Below are positions 49,483-56,664 of a stretch of DNA of 64,000 bases, one piece after another. The DNA lies in NCBI RefSeq assembly GCF_004519405.1, contig NZ_SGWI01000001.1:1054001-1118000 (forward strand), in the 5' to 3' direction. Below the pieces are notes generated by a model that had not been told where the DNA came from, did no database searches, and was given only the letters and a program-made list of their open reading frames with translations. A program made the translations under genes and the position numbers. Origin of the DNA: Pseudomonas sp. BCA17. Lineage in GTDB: Bacteria; Pseudomonadota; Gammaproteobacteria; Pseudomonadales; Pseudomonadaceae. Position 1 is the stretch's first letter. Every line of letters begins with the position of its first letter.

Positions 49483-50015
49483 TTTGTTTTTTCCTTAGTT
49501 TTTGCTTCCAAAATACCGTACTCCGTAAGCTGAACTACGCTTTTAATACTGGAGACGTTATTAATTGTTCTTTTCGTTAGCATCAAATACGTCACACCCT
49601 CTTGAGTCTCAACCTCATAAAAGTGAAACCCAAGAAGACCCAGCACGGGATTCACATGCAAAGCATGAGTCGTCCAGAGCACAAATATCAGCATCCCCCC
49701 CGCAAGCATCCAAGCGCCAAAGTCTAAACCAGCCTCCCCCTTAAATATCAAAGGAAGTGCATAAGCCACGAAGAAGCCTACAACTTCTTTGTCAGCACTC
49801 TTAACCTTCTTTATTACAACAGGAAGTCTCTCAAATTGGGCTGAGGCTTCAGTGATAATCCAACTAGATATAATTCCGAGGATGAGGCAGACGCAGATCG
49901 CCAGCACACAAAGCAACCACTCACCCTTTCGTGCGCCAAAAACGTATGCCAGCGATACCGAAACCGGTGCAATCGCTGTGAGCGCTAAAAGCACTCGAGT
50001 AGGTTTACCTAGCAT
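49479..50015 (-). CDS. kwaA: Kiwa defence membrane protein KwaA
   Basis: 178 residues from ATG 50015 with GGAGGGGG upstream. Membrane spans at about 7-25, 32-55, 78-93 and 98-117, then a cytosolic C-terminal part (LLGFHFYEVETQEGVTYLMLTKR). Four-span topology, size and coupling to a DUF4868 gene match KwaA. First gene of the operon; placed between cI and pL. Confidence 0.75.
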   Translation of the reverse strand: MLGKPTRVLLALTAIAPVSVSLAYVFGARKGEWLLCVLAICVCLILGIISSWIITEASAQFERLPVVIKKVKSADKEVVGFFVAYALPLIFKGEAGLDFGAWMLAGGMLIFVLWTTHALHVNPVLGLLGFHFYEVETQEGVTYLMLTKRTINNVSSIKSVVQLTEYGILEAKTKEKTK

Positions 50016-50240
50016 GGACTCCCCCTCCCTGGGCTGATGCCATCATATCGCAATCATTCATCCTACAATCCTCACAATTGTATCTTTTAGCAATAGCTGT
50101 ATATAAAACCAGTATAGCAGCGGAGATTGAGATTTTCCCTAGCCGTGTTTCGCAGATCGCCTAGCCATCAAATCCGGATGCATGCGTGCCTGCTATGCGC
50201 TACGAATGCTAAAGTAGCGGTCAGTTAAGGGAGGGATCCA

Positions 50241-50816
50241 ATGAAAGGGCTTGGGATGTTCGCGCTCATCGTCGGTGTGTGCTGGCTGATCTTCGCGCTG
50301 AGCATGGACGTGTCCGTGCCGACCGGCGCAGGCGGCCGAGTGAATAACCTGGGGCTCATGGCTAACCGCCAGATCCACACCATCATTGGCGGGGTGATTG
50401 CGCTCGCCGGCCTGCTCATGGTTTTGCTGGGTGGTAAAGGCTCCCCTGCTGCTGCCCAGGCAGAGAAGGACACTCGCCCCTGCCCTATGTGTGCCGAGAG
50501 CATCAAGACTGCTGCAGTCAAGTGCAAACACTGCGGAGCTGATGTTGAGCCCATCGCTGCTCCACGCCTTGATTATGGGTGGGTTGCCTCAACCACCTGT
50601 CGCGATGAAGATGACCGGCAACGTACCATCGAAGCCATTGCCGGCACCGGACTTCCGGTAGTTCCCATGATCGGACTGGCTGTAGGTGCCGGCCCATTTG
50701 AAACCAAGGAAGAGGCCAAGCAGGCCCTGATAACGATGCGGGACGGCCCTAGGCTGTTCAGCGAGATCGTCTACAGAGACTCGGTGAGTGGCAAGTACCC
50801 ACCTATTCCCGACTGA
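50241..50816 (+). CDS. Membrane protein with zinc ribbon and SPOR-like C-terminus
   Basis: 191 residues. Two membrane spans (about 3-20 and 47-64), then a zinc ribbon CPMCAESIKTAAVKCKHCG (about 81-99), then a segment like a SPOR domain (VGAGPFETKEEAKQALITMRD). AGGGAGGG precedes ATG 50241. Followed by a terminator, so it is a single-gene unit in the immunity region. Function unknown. Confidence 0.75.
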   Translation: MKGLGMFALIVGVCWLIFALSMDVSVPTGAGGRVNNLGLMANRQIHTIIGGVIALAGLLMVLLGGKGSPAAAQAEKDTRPCPMCAESIKTAAVKCKHCGADVEPIAAPRLDYGWVASTTCRDEDDRQRTIEAIAGTGLPVVPMIGLAVGAGPFETKEEAKQALITMRDGPRLFSEIVYRDSVSGKYPPIPD

Positions 50817-50832
50817 TACATGCATGTCAACG

Positions 50833-50855
50833 AAGCCCGCCATGCGCGGGCTTTT
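50833..50855 (+). terminator. Terminator after the zinc-ribbon membrane protein
   Basis: AAGCCCGC / GCGGGCTT with 5-base loop and T run, 17 bases past the stop. Confidence 0.88.
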
Positions 50856-50921
50856 TCATGCGCGCCAAAAACCCCCGCCAGCTCGAATATGCATTTACGC
50901 ATGAAACTTCTCGCCGCCCTA

Positions 50922-50962
50922 TTGCCAATATATGTCAGCACCAATACTGTACGCACATACAG
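50922..50962 (+). promoter_or_regulatory. SOS-controlled promoter of the DUF1654 gene
   Basis: TTGCCA (50922-50927), 17-base spacer, TACTGT (50945-50950); LexA box CTGTACGCACATACAG (50947-50962) overlaps the -10. The box differs at one position from the one at 10139. Confidence 0.88.
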
Positions 50963-50981
50963 TATTCGCAAGGAGCGAAGC

Positions 50982-51233
50982 ATGAACCTGGCACCCTACC
51001 CCACACCCAAACCCAGAAACTCCTATGAGCTCGTAGGCCACCGGCTGCAGCGCATAATTGCCTCTCCTCGAGTACAGAGAATCCAGCTTGTGGAGGTTTC
51101 CAGGCGAGACGATGAAAGCCCTGAAGCCTGGCACCAGGTCATCCAGGATATCGGCGAAACGGTCGGTATTAGGGTAGAGCATTTGGATGGCGGCACCGTC
51201 AGGATCGGCTGGCGCGAGTACTGCGACTCATAA
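50982..51233 (+). CDS. SOS-regulated DUF1654 protein
   Basis: 83 residues from ATG 50982 behind AGGAGCG. SYELVGHRLQRIIASPRVQRIQLVEVSRRDDESPEAWHQVIQDIGE matches the DUF1654 family common in Pseudomonas. LexA box in front and own terminator behind. Lying between Kiwa and pL, it may modulate induction, but the family has no proven function here. Confidence 0.85.
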   Translation: MNLAPYPTPKPRNSYELVGHRLQRIIASPRVQRIQLVEVSRRDDESPEAWHQVIQDIGETVGIRVEHLDGGTVRIGWREYCDS

Positions 51234-51236
51234 AAG

Positions 51237-51260
51237 AGCCCGCCACTGAGCGGGCTTTTT
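51237..51260 (+). terminator. Terminator between the DUF1654 gene and pL
   Basis: AGCCCGC / GCGGGCT with 6-base loop and TTTTT, directly before the OL operators. Confidence 0.9.
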
Positions 51261-51278
51261 ATTGCCTTCCATAAAAAA

Positions 51279-51319
51279 TATGGGAATACCCATTGACGAT
51301 AAATATGGGATTGCCTATA
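51279..51319. promoter_or_regulatory. Operator region OL: two repressor sites
   Basis: TATGGGAATACCCATT (51279-51294) and TATGGGATTGCCTATA (51304-51319), same consensus as the three OR sites, overlapping both promoter elements of pL. Confidence 0.9.
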
Positions 51320-51321
51320 TT
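51293..51321 (+). promoter_or_regulatory. Promoter pL of the rightward early operon
   Basis: TTGACG (51293-51298), 17-base spacer, TATATT (51316-51321). Near consensus and covered by repressor sites, so silent in the lysogen. Confidence 0.9.
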
Positions 51322-51372
51322 TACTCCATCGCAGCGACTCACGAGGGACTGCGAAGGGCCTCAGGGCCTGAC

Positions 51373-51384
51373 CGCTCTTTAACA
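51373..51384 (+). promoter_or_regulatory. boxA antitermination element
   Basis: CGCTCTTTAACA, identical to the consensus boxA of phage nut and ribosomal RNA leaders, about 45 bases after the predicted pL start. Confidence 0.8.
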
Positions 51385-51805
51385 GTCAGCGCAATACAGA
51401 AATACCAACAGACCGCATTGCCTCTACCGGCGACCGGCGATCAGACGGGTCAGATAGCCCGCCCACGACAGGAGAACCCTTTACGGCTGATCGAGAGCGA
51501 AACGCTCGAACCGTGCGAACGACCCGGCAAGCAATGCGCCCCGCGAATCCCAGCGGTAGAAGGGAGAGATATCGAACTGAATTAGCGTGCCCGATTGCTT
51601 CGGCCGGGTACGCCGGACCTCATGCACCCTGCCCCAACCAATCAGGGCATCTAGAGCTGTAGCGTGCATGTTGTATGGACCCTTGATCCAAGGCGAACAG
51701 ATGCTGTTTGACGCCGCGGGGAGGAAGCTCGACGCCCACACCGACGAAGATCGGCCAGCCCTGCAATCAGCCGCGGGTAACTCGCCAACATCGCTGACGC
51801 AATAC

Positions 51806-51877
51806 CCCGGCCTGTCGCCAGTAGCGAGGCCGGGCACATTTTATTCAAGCCGGTGACCGACGCCAGTAGCGGGTCAC
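51806..51877 (+). ncRNA. Tandem leader hairpins with identical CGCCAGTAGCG tops
   Basis: Hairpin 1 (51806-51834): CCCGGCCT / AGGCCGGG. Hairpin 2 (51853-51877): GTGACC / GGTCAC. Both enclose 13 bases differing at one position and containing CGCCAGTAGCG, which can itself fold (CGC-CAGTA-GCG) with a 2-base bulge. Different outer stems but same top indicate a selected RNA element. Confidence 0.7.
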
Positions 51878-51894
51878 GGCGGAAAGCATCACTG

Positions 51895-51918
51895 AGCAGC
51901 CTTCTCGCGAGGGCTGCT
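51895..51918 (+). repeat. Early-operon hairpin/ribosome-site module, copy 1 of 3
   Basis: Stem AGCAGCC / GGCTGCT with a 10-base loop, then 26 bases including GACAACCAGGAGCACACG before ATG 51945. Copies 2 and 3 at 52158-52179 and 52400-52425 share loop length, spacing and the ACAACC-GGAG-CA string. Confidence 0.75.
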
Positions 51919-51944
51919 TGGGATGACAACCAGGAGCACACGAA

Positions 51945-52145
51945 ATGCCAACAAAGCGCGGAAGCGAAATCGGAATAGGTGACGTGATCTACCTCGGCCT
52001 GGGAGATCGCACTGGGCGGGTCGTTGACTTCAAGGCGCACCCAAGGCTTGCGGAGATGCACCCAGGCTTGACCGCCAGGGTCGCGGTAACTGATCGCGGC
52101 TCGATCACGATCATCGACCAGCAGCCGATCAGCGTACCGGAGTGA
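51945..52145 (+). CDS. Small early protein of unknown function
   Basis: 66 residues, beta-rich (IGIGDVIYLGLGDRTGRVVDFKAHPRL) with a KOW-like turn pattern suggesting a small SH3-type barrel. First gene of the pL operon; AGGAG upstream. Its position is that of lambda N, but it lacks an arginine-rich motif. Function unknown. Confidence 0.7.
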   Translation: MPTKRGSEIGIGDVIYLGLGDRTGRVVDFKAHPRLAEMHPGLTARVAVTDRGSITIIDQQPISVPE

Positions 52146-52157
52146 AGCTTTCACCGG

Positions 52158-52179
52158 CAGGCCTTCGCAAGAGGGCCTG
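52158..52179 (+). repeat. Early-operon hairpin/ribosome-site module, copy 2 of 3
   Basis: Stem CAGGCC / GGCCTG with a 10-base loop, then 26 bases with CAACCCGGAGCAACACC before ATG 52206. Confidence 0.75.
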
Positions 52180-52205
52180 ATGGGAAATCAACCCGGAGCA
52201 ACACC

Positions 52206-52385
52206 ATGACCAGAAGTGAATACGAAGATATCGAAGGCTACGCAGTAGCAGCAATGGTTGGGCTTCTCGCCGGAAATGATGAGCGACCTGTGGAGACCCT
52301 TTCCACGCAGGCCTTCAGCATGGCGACGGCTTTCCAGGCTGAAAAGCTGAAGCAGCTCGGCGAAAAGCCCGGTTACGAAGGCTGA
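52206..52385 (+). CDS. Small early protein of unknown function
   Basis: 59 residues (MTRSEYEDIEGYAVAAMVGL…), acidic, helical, no domain recognised. CCGGAGCA lies seven bases before ATG 52206. Between two similar small genes each led by the same hairpin module, which supports it as a real gene despite its size. Confidence 0.75.
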   Translation: MTRSEYEDIEGYAVAAMVGLLAGNDERPVETLSTQAFSMATAFQAEKLKQLGEKPGYEG

Positions 52386-52399
52386 CGGACCCTTTCACT

Positions 52400-52425
52400 G
52401 ATGCCCATCCAGAGCGGTGGGCATC
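52400..52425 (+). repeat. Early-operon hairpin/ribosome-site module, copy 3 of 3
   Basis: Stem GATGCCCA / TGGGCATC with a 10-base loop, then 24 bases with GACAACCGGAGGCAACACG before ATG 52450. Confidence 0.75.
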
Positions 52426-52449
52426 GGGAAGACAACCGGAGGCAACACG

Positions 52450-52647
52450 ATGAATAAGGTCATCCACATCACCCTGCGCGGTGAGCTGCAGGTCTTCGCC
52501 GATGACGACCTGAATGCCTGTATCCGCGAGGCAAACAGGCTCAACGCTGAACGCGGACTCACCAGTGGCGTGCGCGTTGTTGAGTGCGAGGACGGTCATC
52601 GAATGACGGCGGCGGATTGCAAGTGCTGCTCAGATATTCCCGTCTAG
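52450..52647 (+). CDS. Small early protein of unknown function
   Basis: 65 residues from ATG 52450 behind CCGGAGG. Beta-alpha-beta pattern (VIHITLRGELQVFADDDLNACIREANRLN) and a Cys-rich end (CKCCSDIPV). Overlaps the convergent lipoprotein gene by 18 bases. No family recognised. Confidence 0.75.
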   Translation: MNKVIHITLRGELQVFADDDLNACIREANRLNAERGLTSGVRVVECEDGHRMTAADCKCCSDIPV

Positions 52648-53007
52648 AGAGTAGATAAGAGGGGCAGTGATCGTAATCGGGCCGTCTTTCATTAAACCGG
52701 CAGGTGGTTTTGGCAGTGGCTGGGCGCGACGGAATAATTCTAGAGTGGCCGCGTCCAAATCCGCACTGCCTGAACTTTGTACCAGCTCATAAGAAACGAC
52801 ATTTCCGTCGCCGTCTATCGTAAAACGAAGTTTGTTTGTGCCTTCAATCCCCGCCAATTGTGAGGCTACCGGGTAAATCTTGAACTTAGTCAAATGCTCC
52901 GTGAGCCCGACGATCAGTTTTTTTTCTTGATCTGCAGTGGAAGAGCAACCAGCGGTTGCGCCGAGAAAAACAAAGGCAAAAGTAACGGTTAGAAAAAATC
53001 TGAACAC
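52630..53007 (-). CDS. TonB-C-like lipoprotein, opposite-strand cargo
   Basis: 125 residues from GTG 53007. Lipoprotein signal FLTVTFAFVFLGATAGC (Cys21), then a TonB C-terminal-like domain (LRFTIDGDGNVVSYELVQSSGSADLDAATLELFRRAQPLP). Such domains act in energy transduction or cell-envelope contacts. Opposite to the early operon, so probably expressed in the lysogen. Role unknown. Confidence 0.78.
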   Translation of the reverse strand: MFRFFLTVTFAFVFLGATAGCSSTADQEKKLIVGLTEHLTKFKIYPVASQLAGIEGTNKLRFTIDGDGNVVSYELVQSSGSADLDAATLELFRRAQPLPKPPAGLMKDGPITITAPLIYSLDGNI

Positions 53008-53231
53008 TTAAATGTCTCGCTAATTGGCAGTGCGCTTCTCGCGCATGACTGTTTTTAGACTATCAGGACACTGCGCTGCCCAGCAATGAAAGGACAACTT
53101 CAACGAAGTCTTATGAGTTGTCCGCCCCCCCCCCGCCTCTACCCGTCAGCACTCCTCCCCCGCGCCCATCGGCAACCAGCGGGAGGAATGTGTGTTGACG
53201 AATACAGGTGAACCAACCACTGGAGAGAGTC

Positions 53232-53429
53232 ATGCCTGAACAACGAGCGCCATATCCACGGTCGGCGGATAACGCTGACCAGATGAACCTGCCCGAGGGC
53301 AAGACCTGCGGCGACTGTGTGCATTGCAAGCGATGTACCGCGATGTTCGGTCATATCCCTGCTGACGAGTCTTGCGACTGGAGCCCTTCGCGCTTTCGTG
53401 AATCTATTCCGGTCGCGGCTTCCGCCTAA
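53232..53429 (+). CDS. Small cysteine-rich phage protein
   Basis: 65 residues from ATG 53232 behind GGAGAGAG. CGDCVHCKRCTAMFGHIPADESCDWSPSRF contains five Cys and could bind zinc; this type is frequent in early regions of Pseudomonas phages. Function unknown. Confidence 0.75.
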   Translation: MPEQRAPYPRSADNADQMNLPEGKTCGDCVHCKRCTAMFGHIPADESCDWSPSRFRESIPVAASA

Positions 53430-53619
53430 CCCCAAGCACTGGAGTCCGCCAATCGTCAATGCGCTCTGGGTCGAGATCGACGCCCGCAAGCGCCGGTAAC
53501 GGTGGGACGGCACCCGGCGCCGGTTGCGGTCAGCTTAGGCTGACTGTGCGATGAGATCCTTCCACCGATGTCAAACGCCAACCCGCAGGTGCGGAACACC
53601 TAGCATCAGGTATGCGTTC

Positions 53620-53958
53620 TCACTTCTTGGGGAGGTAGTGCGAGCACATATCTGGAAGCTTAGATACGACGACAGAGTTGCTCATATTGAACGCCAACGA
53701 TTGGATTTTTGCCTTGGAAGCTGGATCAGCTTTGACTCGGCGAACTTCCGCTCTAAGCGAATCGGTCGTCTCCGGGTCGCTATTTAAAGCGTTCTCAACG
53801 CTGCTATTCGAATCTGGATTGGCCTTGACGCAAAGGCTTTCAATGGCCAGCAAATTGACGGCGTTTTCGGTGTCGTCCTCTGCTGCGCTTGCCAAGGTAC
53901 TTGCGACCGAAGAAACGCTCAATAGCAGAAACGCTGCAGAAATTCGCTTTAAAAACAT
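53620..53958 (-). CDS. Small exported protein, opposite-strand cargo
   Basis: 112 residues from ATG 53958 (53961 is the alternative), GGGAG upstream; a longer in-frame reading is rejected. Signal peptide MFLKRISAAFLLLSVSSVASTLASA with cleavage after ASA, then an acidic helical domain with two Cys (ESLCVKAN...DMCSHYLP). Unknown function, presumably periplasmic. Confidence 0.7.
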   Translation of the reverse strand: MFLKRISAAFLLLSVSSVASTLASAAEDDTENAVNLLAIESLCVKANPDSNSSVENALNSDPETTDSLRAEVRRVKADPASKAKIQSLAFNMSNSVVVSKLPDMCSHYLPKK

Positions 53959-54152
53959 CATTGATCTCCCTGAAAAACTGAAATTCATCATAGCGCTATT
54001 GATTGGCGATTTTCCAGTTTCCCCCCCCATAGCCCCCCCACTACCAACAACCTTACCGGTCAGGTTCCGGACAGGCCTATTTACGCCGGGATTCAAAGAC
54101 GGCCACTTCAAATACGTTGCATACACCGACTAACGCCACCCTGGAGGCGACC

Positions 54153-54590
54153 ATGAACGCAGCATTGAAGATATGCCAGGAGCGTTACGACGCTCAGTTG
54201 CCTCCAGAGGCCAGCGAGGCGAGCGCCGAGCAGGAGTGGCTGGAACACTCGGCGGAACAGCTGGTTTGCGGCATGGACATCAAATGGAAGCGCCGCTACG
54301 GCCAGCCGCAGGTGGTGACGTTTGATCGGTACTGCACCTATCTGCAAGGCGTCTTGAACCAGCGCCAAATCGACGGCCTGGATCATCGCGACTCATTTGC
54401 CCGGCTGTTCCTCTCGTCGACCCTGGGCAGCCAGGCAGACTCGCGAGGCCACGCCGCTGAGTTGATCGGCCAGCCCCGCCCCATCGAAGCCGCCGAGAAG
54501 ATCGCAATGGAACTGCTCAGGCCGTACGCCGCCGACGCCGTAGCAGCGGAGCGGGAAGAGGCAGAAGACGACGTGGATGCGGACCTATGA
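54153..54590 (+). CDS. Early protein of unknown function
   Basis: 145 residues from ATG 54153 behind GGAGGCG. Acidic, helical (LEHSAEQLVCGMDIKWKRRYGQPQVVTFDRYC) with very acidic C-terminus. Overlaps the next gene by ATGA. No family recognised. Confidence 0.7.
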   Translation: MNAALKICQERYDAQLPPEASEASAEQEWLEHSAEQLVCGMDIKWKRRYGQPQVVTFDRYCTYLQGVLNQRQIDGLDHRDSFARLFLSSTLGSQADSRGHAAELIGQPRPIEAAEKIAMELLRPYAADAVAAEREEAEDDVDADL

Positions 54591-54778
54591 GCCCGCACAT
54601 CCTGATCGATGAGGCGCTCGAGGCCCTGGAGCATCCAGCCAGCGAGCCCGGCGCCCAGCGAGTCGTCCTGAACATGATCACCAACATGCTCACCGGTAAC
54701 GCCATCACCAACGAAGAATTCGCCCACTACTGCCAGCGCCTGCTGAAAATCACCAGGCAGCGCAAGGAGGCCGCATGA
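54587..54778 (+). CDS. Small early protein of unknown function
   Basis: 63 residues, helical (VVLNMITNMLTGNAITNEEFAHYCQRLLKI). Coupled to both neighbours by ATGA overlaps. No family recognised. Confidence 0.7.
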   Translation: MSPHILIDEALEALEHPASEPGAQRVVLNMITNMLTGNAITNEEFAHYCQRLLKITRQRKEAA

Positions 54779-54969
54779 CTACCGCGCCGGTTAAATCGCT
54801 GATAGACAGCCAGCTCGACGACATCGAGTCAAAAATTGCAATGCTGGGCTTCGGCCTCCCGTTTAATGAAGTGATAGGCCTGCCGCGCGAACGCGCCGTG
54901 GCGAGCCTGCCGAAGCGCCTGGCGCCGACAATGAAGGGCGGTCGTATCGCGGTGAGGGTTCGGCCGTGA
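54775..54969 (+). CDS. Small early protein of unknown function
   Basis: 64 residues with AAGGAGG before ATG 54775 and a basic C-terminus (LPKRLAPTMKGGRIAVRVRP). Overlaps both neighbours. No family recognised. Confidence 0.7.
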   Translation: MTTAPVKSLIDSQLDDIESKIAMLGFGLPFNEVIGLPRERAVASLPKRLAPTMKGGRIAVRVRP

Positions 54970-55337
54970 GCTTCTTTGAAGACAACATCGAAGACGGCAG
55001 CCACTGCATGAGCTGCTGCGAGTTCATCGGTGAGGATGTTGGTTATCCGCGCTGCTGCCGGAATTGCGGCGGCGAAGGCAGCGAGCCCAACCCCGAAGGT
55101 CACAAAAAACGCATGAAGGCAGAAGCCATGCAGCGCTTCGACGGCTGGCTGTCTCGGACCGGCATCGCTCACAAGAAGCACAACAACGGCTACCACGTCG
55201 TGCTGACGCTTCCTGATGGCCGAATGATCGACTGCTGGCCGAGCACGAAGAAGTGGCAGCTCCGTGGGCAGCGCATGAGCCGCAACGGAAAAGCGTTGCA
55301 TGAACTGGTGCTGCAGCAGTTGAGGCCCTGGCCATGA
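54966..55337 (+). CDS. Cysteine-rich early protein
   Basis: 123 residues from GTG 54966, overlapping the previous stop. N-terminal CMSCCEFIGEDVGYPRCCRNCGGEG is a likely zinc-binding segment; the C-terminal part (RTGIAHKKHNNGYHVVLTLPDGRMIDCWPSTKKWQ) looks like a small alpha/beta domain. Function unknown. Confidence 0.75.
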   Translation: MSFFEDNIEDGSHCMSCCEFIGEDVGYPRCCRNCGGEGSEPNPEGHKKRMKAEAMQRFDGWLSRTGIAHKKHNNGYHVVLTLPDGRMIDCWPSTKKWQLRGQRMSRNGKALHELVLQQLRPWP

Positions 55338-55453
55338 CCACCCACCAGCGGCACCGGCGCCGCGCCATCCGCGCTCTGTCGGCCATCGTTGGCCTGACCT
55401 TCCTCACCATCGTTCTACTGGGCCCCGCTATCGGTGGCCTGATCACTCAATAA
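55334..55453 (+). CDS. Single-span mini membrane protein
   Basis: 39 residues from ATG 55334, overlapping the upstream stop (ATGA). Arg-rich N-terminus (THQRHRRRAIRA) then one membrane span (LSAIVGLTFLTIVLLGPAI). Coupled translation supports it. Function unknown. Confidence 0.6.
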   Translation: MTTHQRHRRRAIRALSAIVGLTFLTIVLLGPAIGGLITQ

Positions 55454-55496
55454 ACAACACCTCTAATCGCTGCGAGCATCGCGGCAGGGAGTCACC

Positions 55497-56657
55497 GTGT
55501 CCGCACAACAGCAAGTAATCACCATCGACGACATCAGCGCCGACAACGCGCCGGCTATTTACGTAGCTGGCGGCCTGGGCCAGTTCTTCGAGGCGGTGAA
55601 GGCCGAAGTCACAGGCGAGGTGCCCGATCTGACTACTGTGAAAGGTCGCGCTCGCATTGCATCCCTGGCCGCAACCGTCAGCAAATCCAAAAAGGCAGTC
55701 GAAACACCTGGCCGCGATTACCTGAAGCGCCTGAAGGAAATGCCCAAGGTGGTCGAGGCTGAACTTCGCGAGTTCGTCGACGCTATGGATGCTCTGCGCG
55801 ACGAGACGCGCAAGCCTCTGACTGACTGGGAAGCGGCTGTGGCTGCCAAGAAGCGCGAGATCGAAGCATGGGTTGGTGAGCTGCGCCTTGACCCGCTGAC
55901 TATCAGCACTGCCGACTCCGAATACCTGAAAATCAGCATCGGCGCCTTTGAAGGCATCGTGATTGATGGCGAGTGGCTTGGCGATTACGAGGCCGAGGCG
56001 CTGCGTTTGAAGGCGGACACCTTAGAAGCGCTGCGTGCCGCCCTAGTGAAGCGCGAACAATACGAGGCTGAGCAGGCCGAACTGGTCCGGTTGCGTGCCG
56101 AGGCGGAAGCTCAGGCCCAGCGGGACCGTGATGCAGAGATTGCAAGGGTTGCCGCAGAACAAGCCAGAATCCAAGCCGAGCAGCAGGCCAAGGCCGAGCG
56201 AGAAGCTGCCGCGCGACGTGAACAGGAATTACTGGACCAGGCCGCCGCCACTCAGCGCGCCGCCGCACAGGCTGCACTGGATGCCGAGGCCGCCGCCGAA
56301 CGCCAGCGCCTGCAACTGGAGCTGCAAGCCGAACAGTCCCGCGCAGCAGCGGCACAGGCTGAAGCCAATCGCATCGCCGCCGAGCAGCACGCTGAGCAAG
56401 AACGCATTGCTGCGGTGCGACGGGCTGAAGAGGCTGCCGAATTAGCTCGTCAAGATGAGCGCCGTCGAGCTGATGCGGCCGCCGCCGAAATTGTCCGTCA
56501 GCAAGAGATGCGCGAACGCGACGAGGCGCATCGCCGCGCCATTAATCGCACTGCCCTGGAAGCCTTCATCGCAGGCGGCATGCCAGAGGAATGCGCCAAG
56601 CAGGCAGTCAAATTGATTGCCCAGCGCAAGATCCCAGCTATCACCATTTCCTATTGA
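55497..56657 (+). CDS. Coiled-coil protein of the recombination region
   Basis: 386 residues from GTG 55497. N-terminal domain (about 1-130) with FEAVKAEVTGEVPDLTTVKGRARIASLAATVSKSKK, resembling DUF1351-type recombination-associated proteins; then a long Ala/Glu/Arg coiled coil (about 180-355), TolA-like in composition. Directly upstream of ERF and YqaJ. Probably assists recombination; inference. Confidence 0.72.
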   Translation: MSAQQQVITIDDISADNAPAIYVAGGLGQFFEAVKAEVTGEVPDLTTVKGRARIASLAATVSKSKKAVETPGRDYLKRLKEMPKVVEAELREFVDAMDALRDETRKPLTDWEAAVAAKKREIEAWVGELRLDPLTISTADSEYLKISIGAFEGIVIDGEWLGDYEAEALRLKADTLEALRAALVKREQYEAEQAELVRLRAEAEAQAQRDRDAEIARVAAEQARIQAEQQAKAEREAAARREQELLDQAAATQRAAAQAALDAEAAAERQRLQLELQAEQSRAAAAQAEANRIAAEQHAEQERIAAVRRAEEAAELARQDERRRADAAAAEIVRQQEMRERDEAHRRAINRTALEAFIAGGMPEECAKQAVKLIAQRKIPAITISY

Positions 56658-56664
56658 GGTCGCC

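Larger units (their letters stand above)
51322..51944 (+). other. pL leader RNA region (no protein gene)
   Basis: About 620 bases between pL and the first early gene. Open frames here lack ribosome sites and phage-like composition. It holds boxA (51373-51384), two hairpins with shared apical sequence (51806-51834 and 51853-51877) and a further hairpin before the first gene (51895-51918). Likely acts as RNA in antitermination. Confidence 0.7.

Noticed and set aside
51262..51585. 107-residue open frame over the OL/pL region
   Set aside because: It would start inside the terminator/OL region, upstream of the pL start, has no ribosome site and overlaps boxA; better read as leader RNA.
53091..53124. 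Inverted repeat GGACAACT / AGTTGTCC as a terminator
   Set aside because: Long 18-base loop and no T tract; function cannot be supported.
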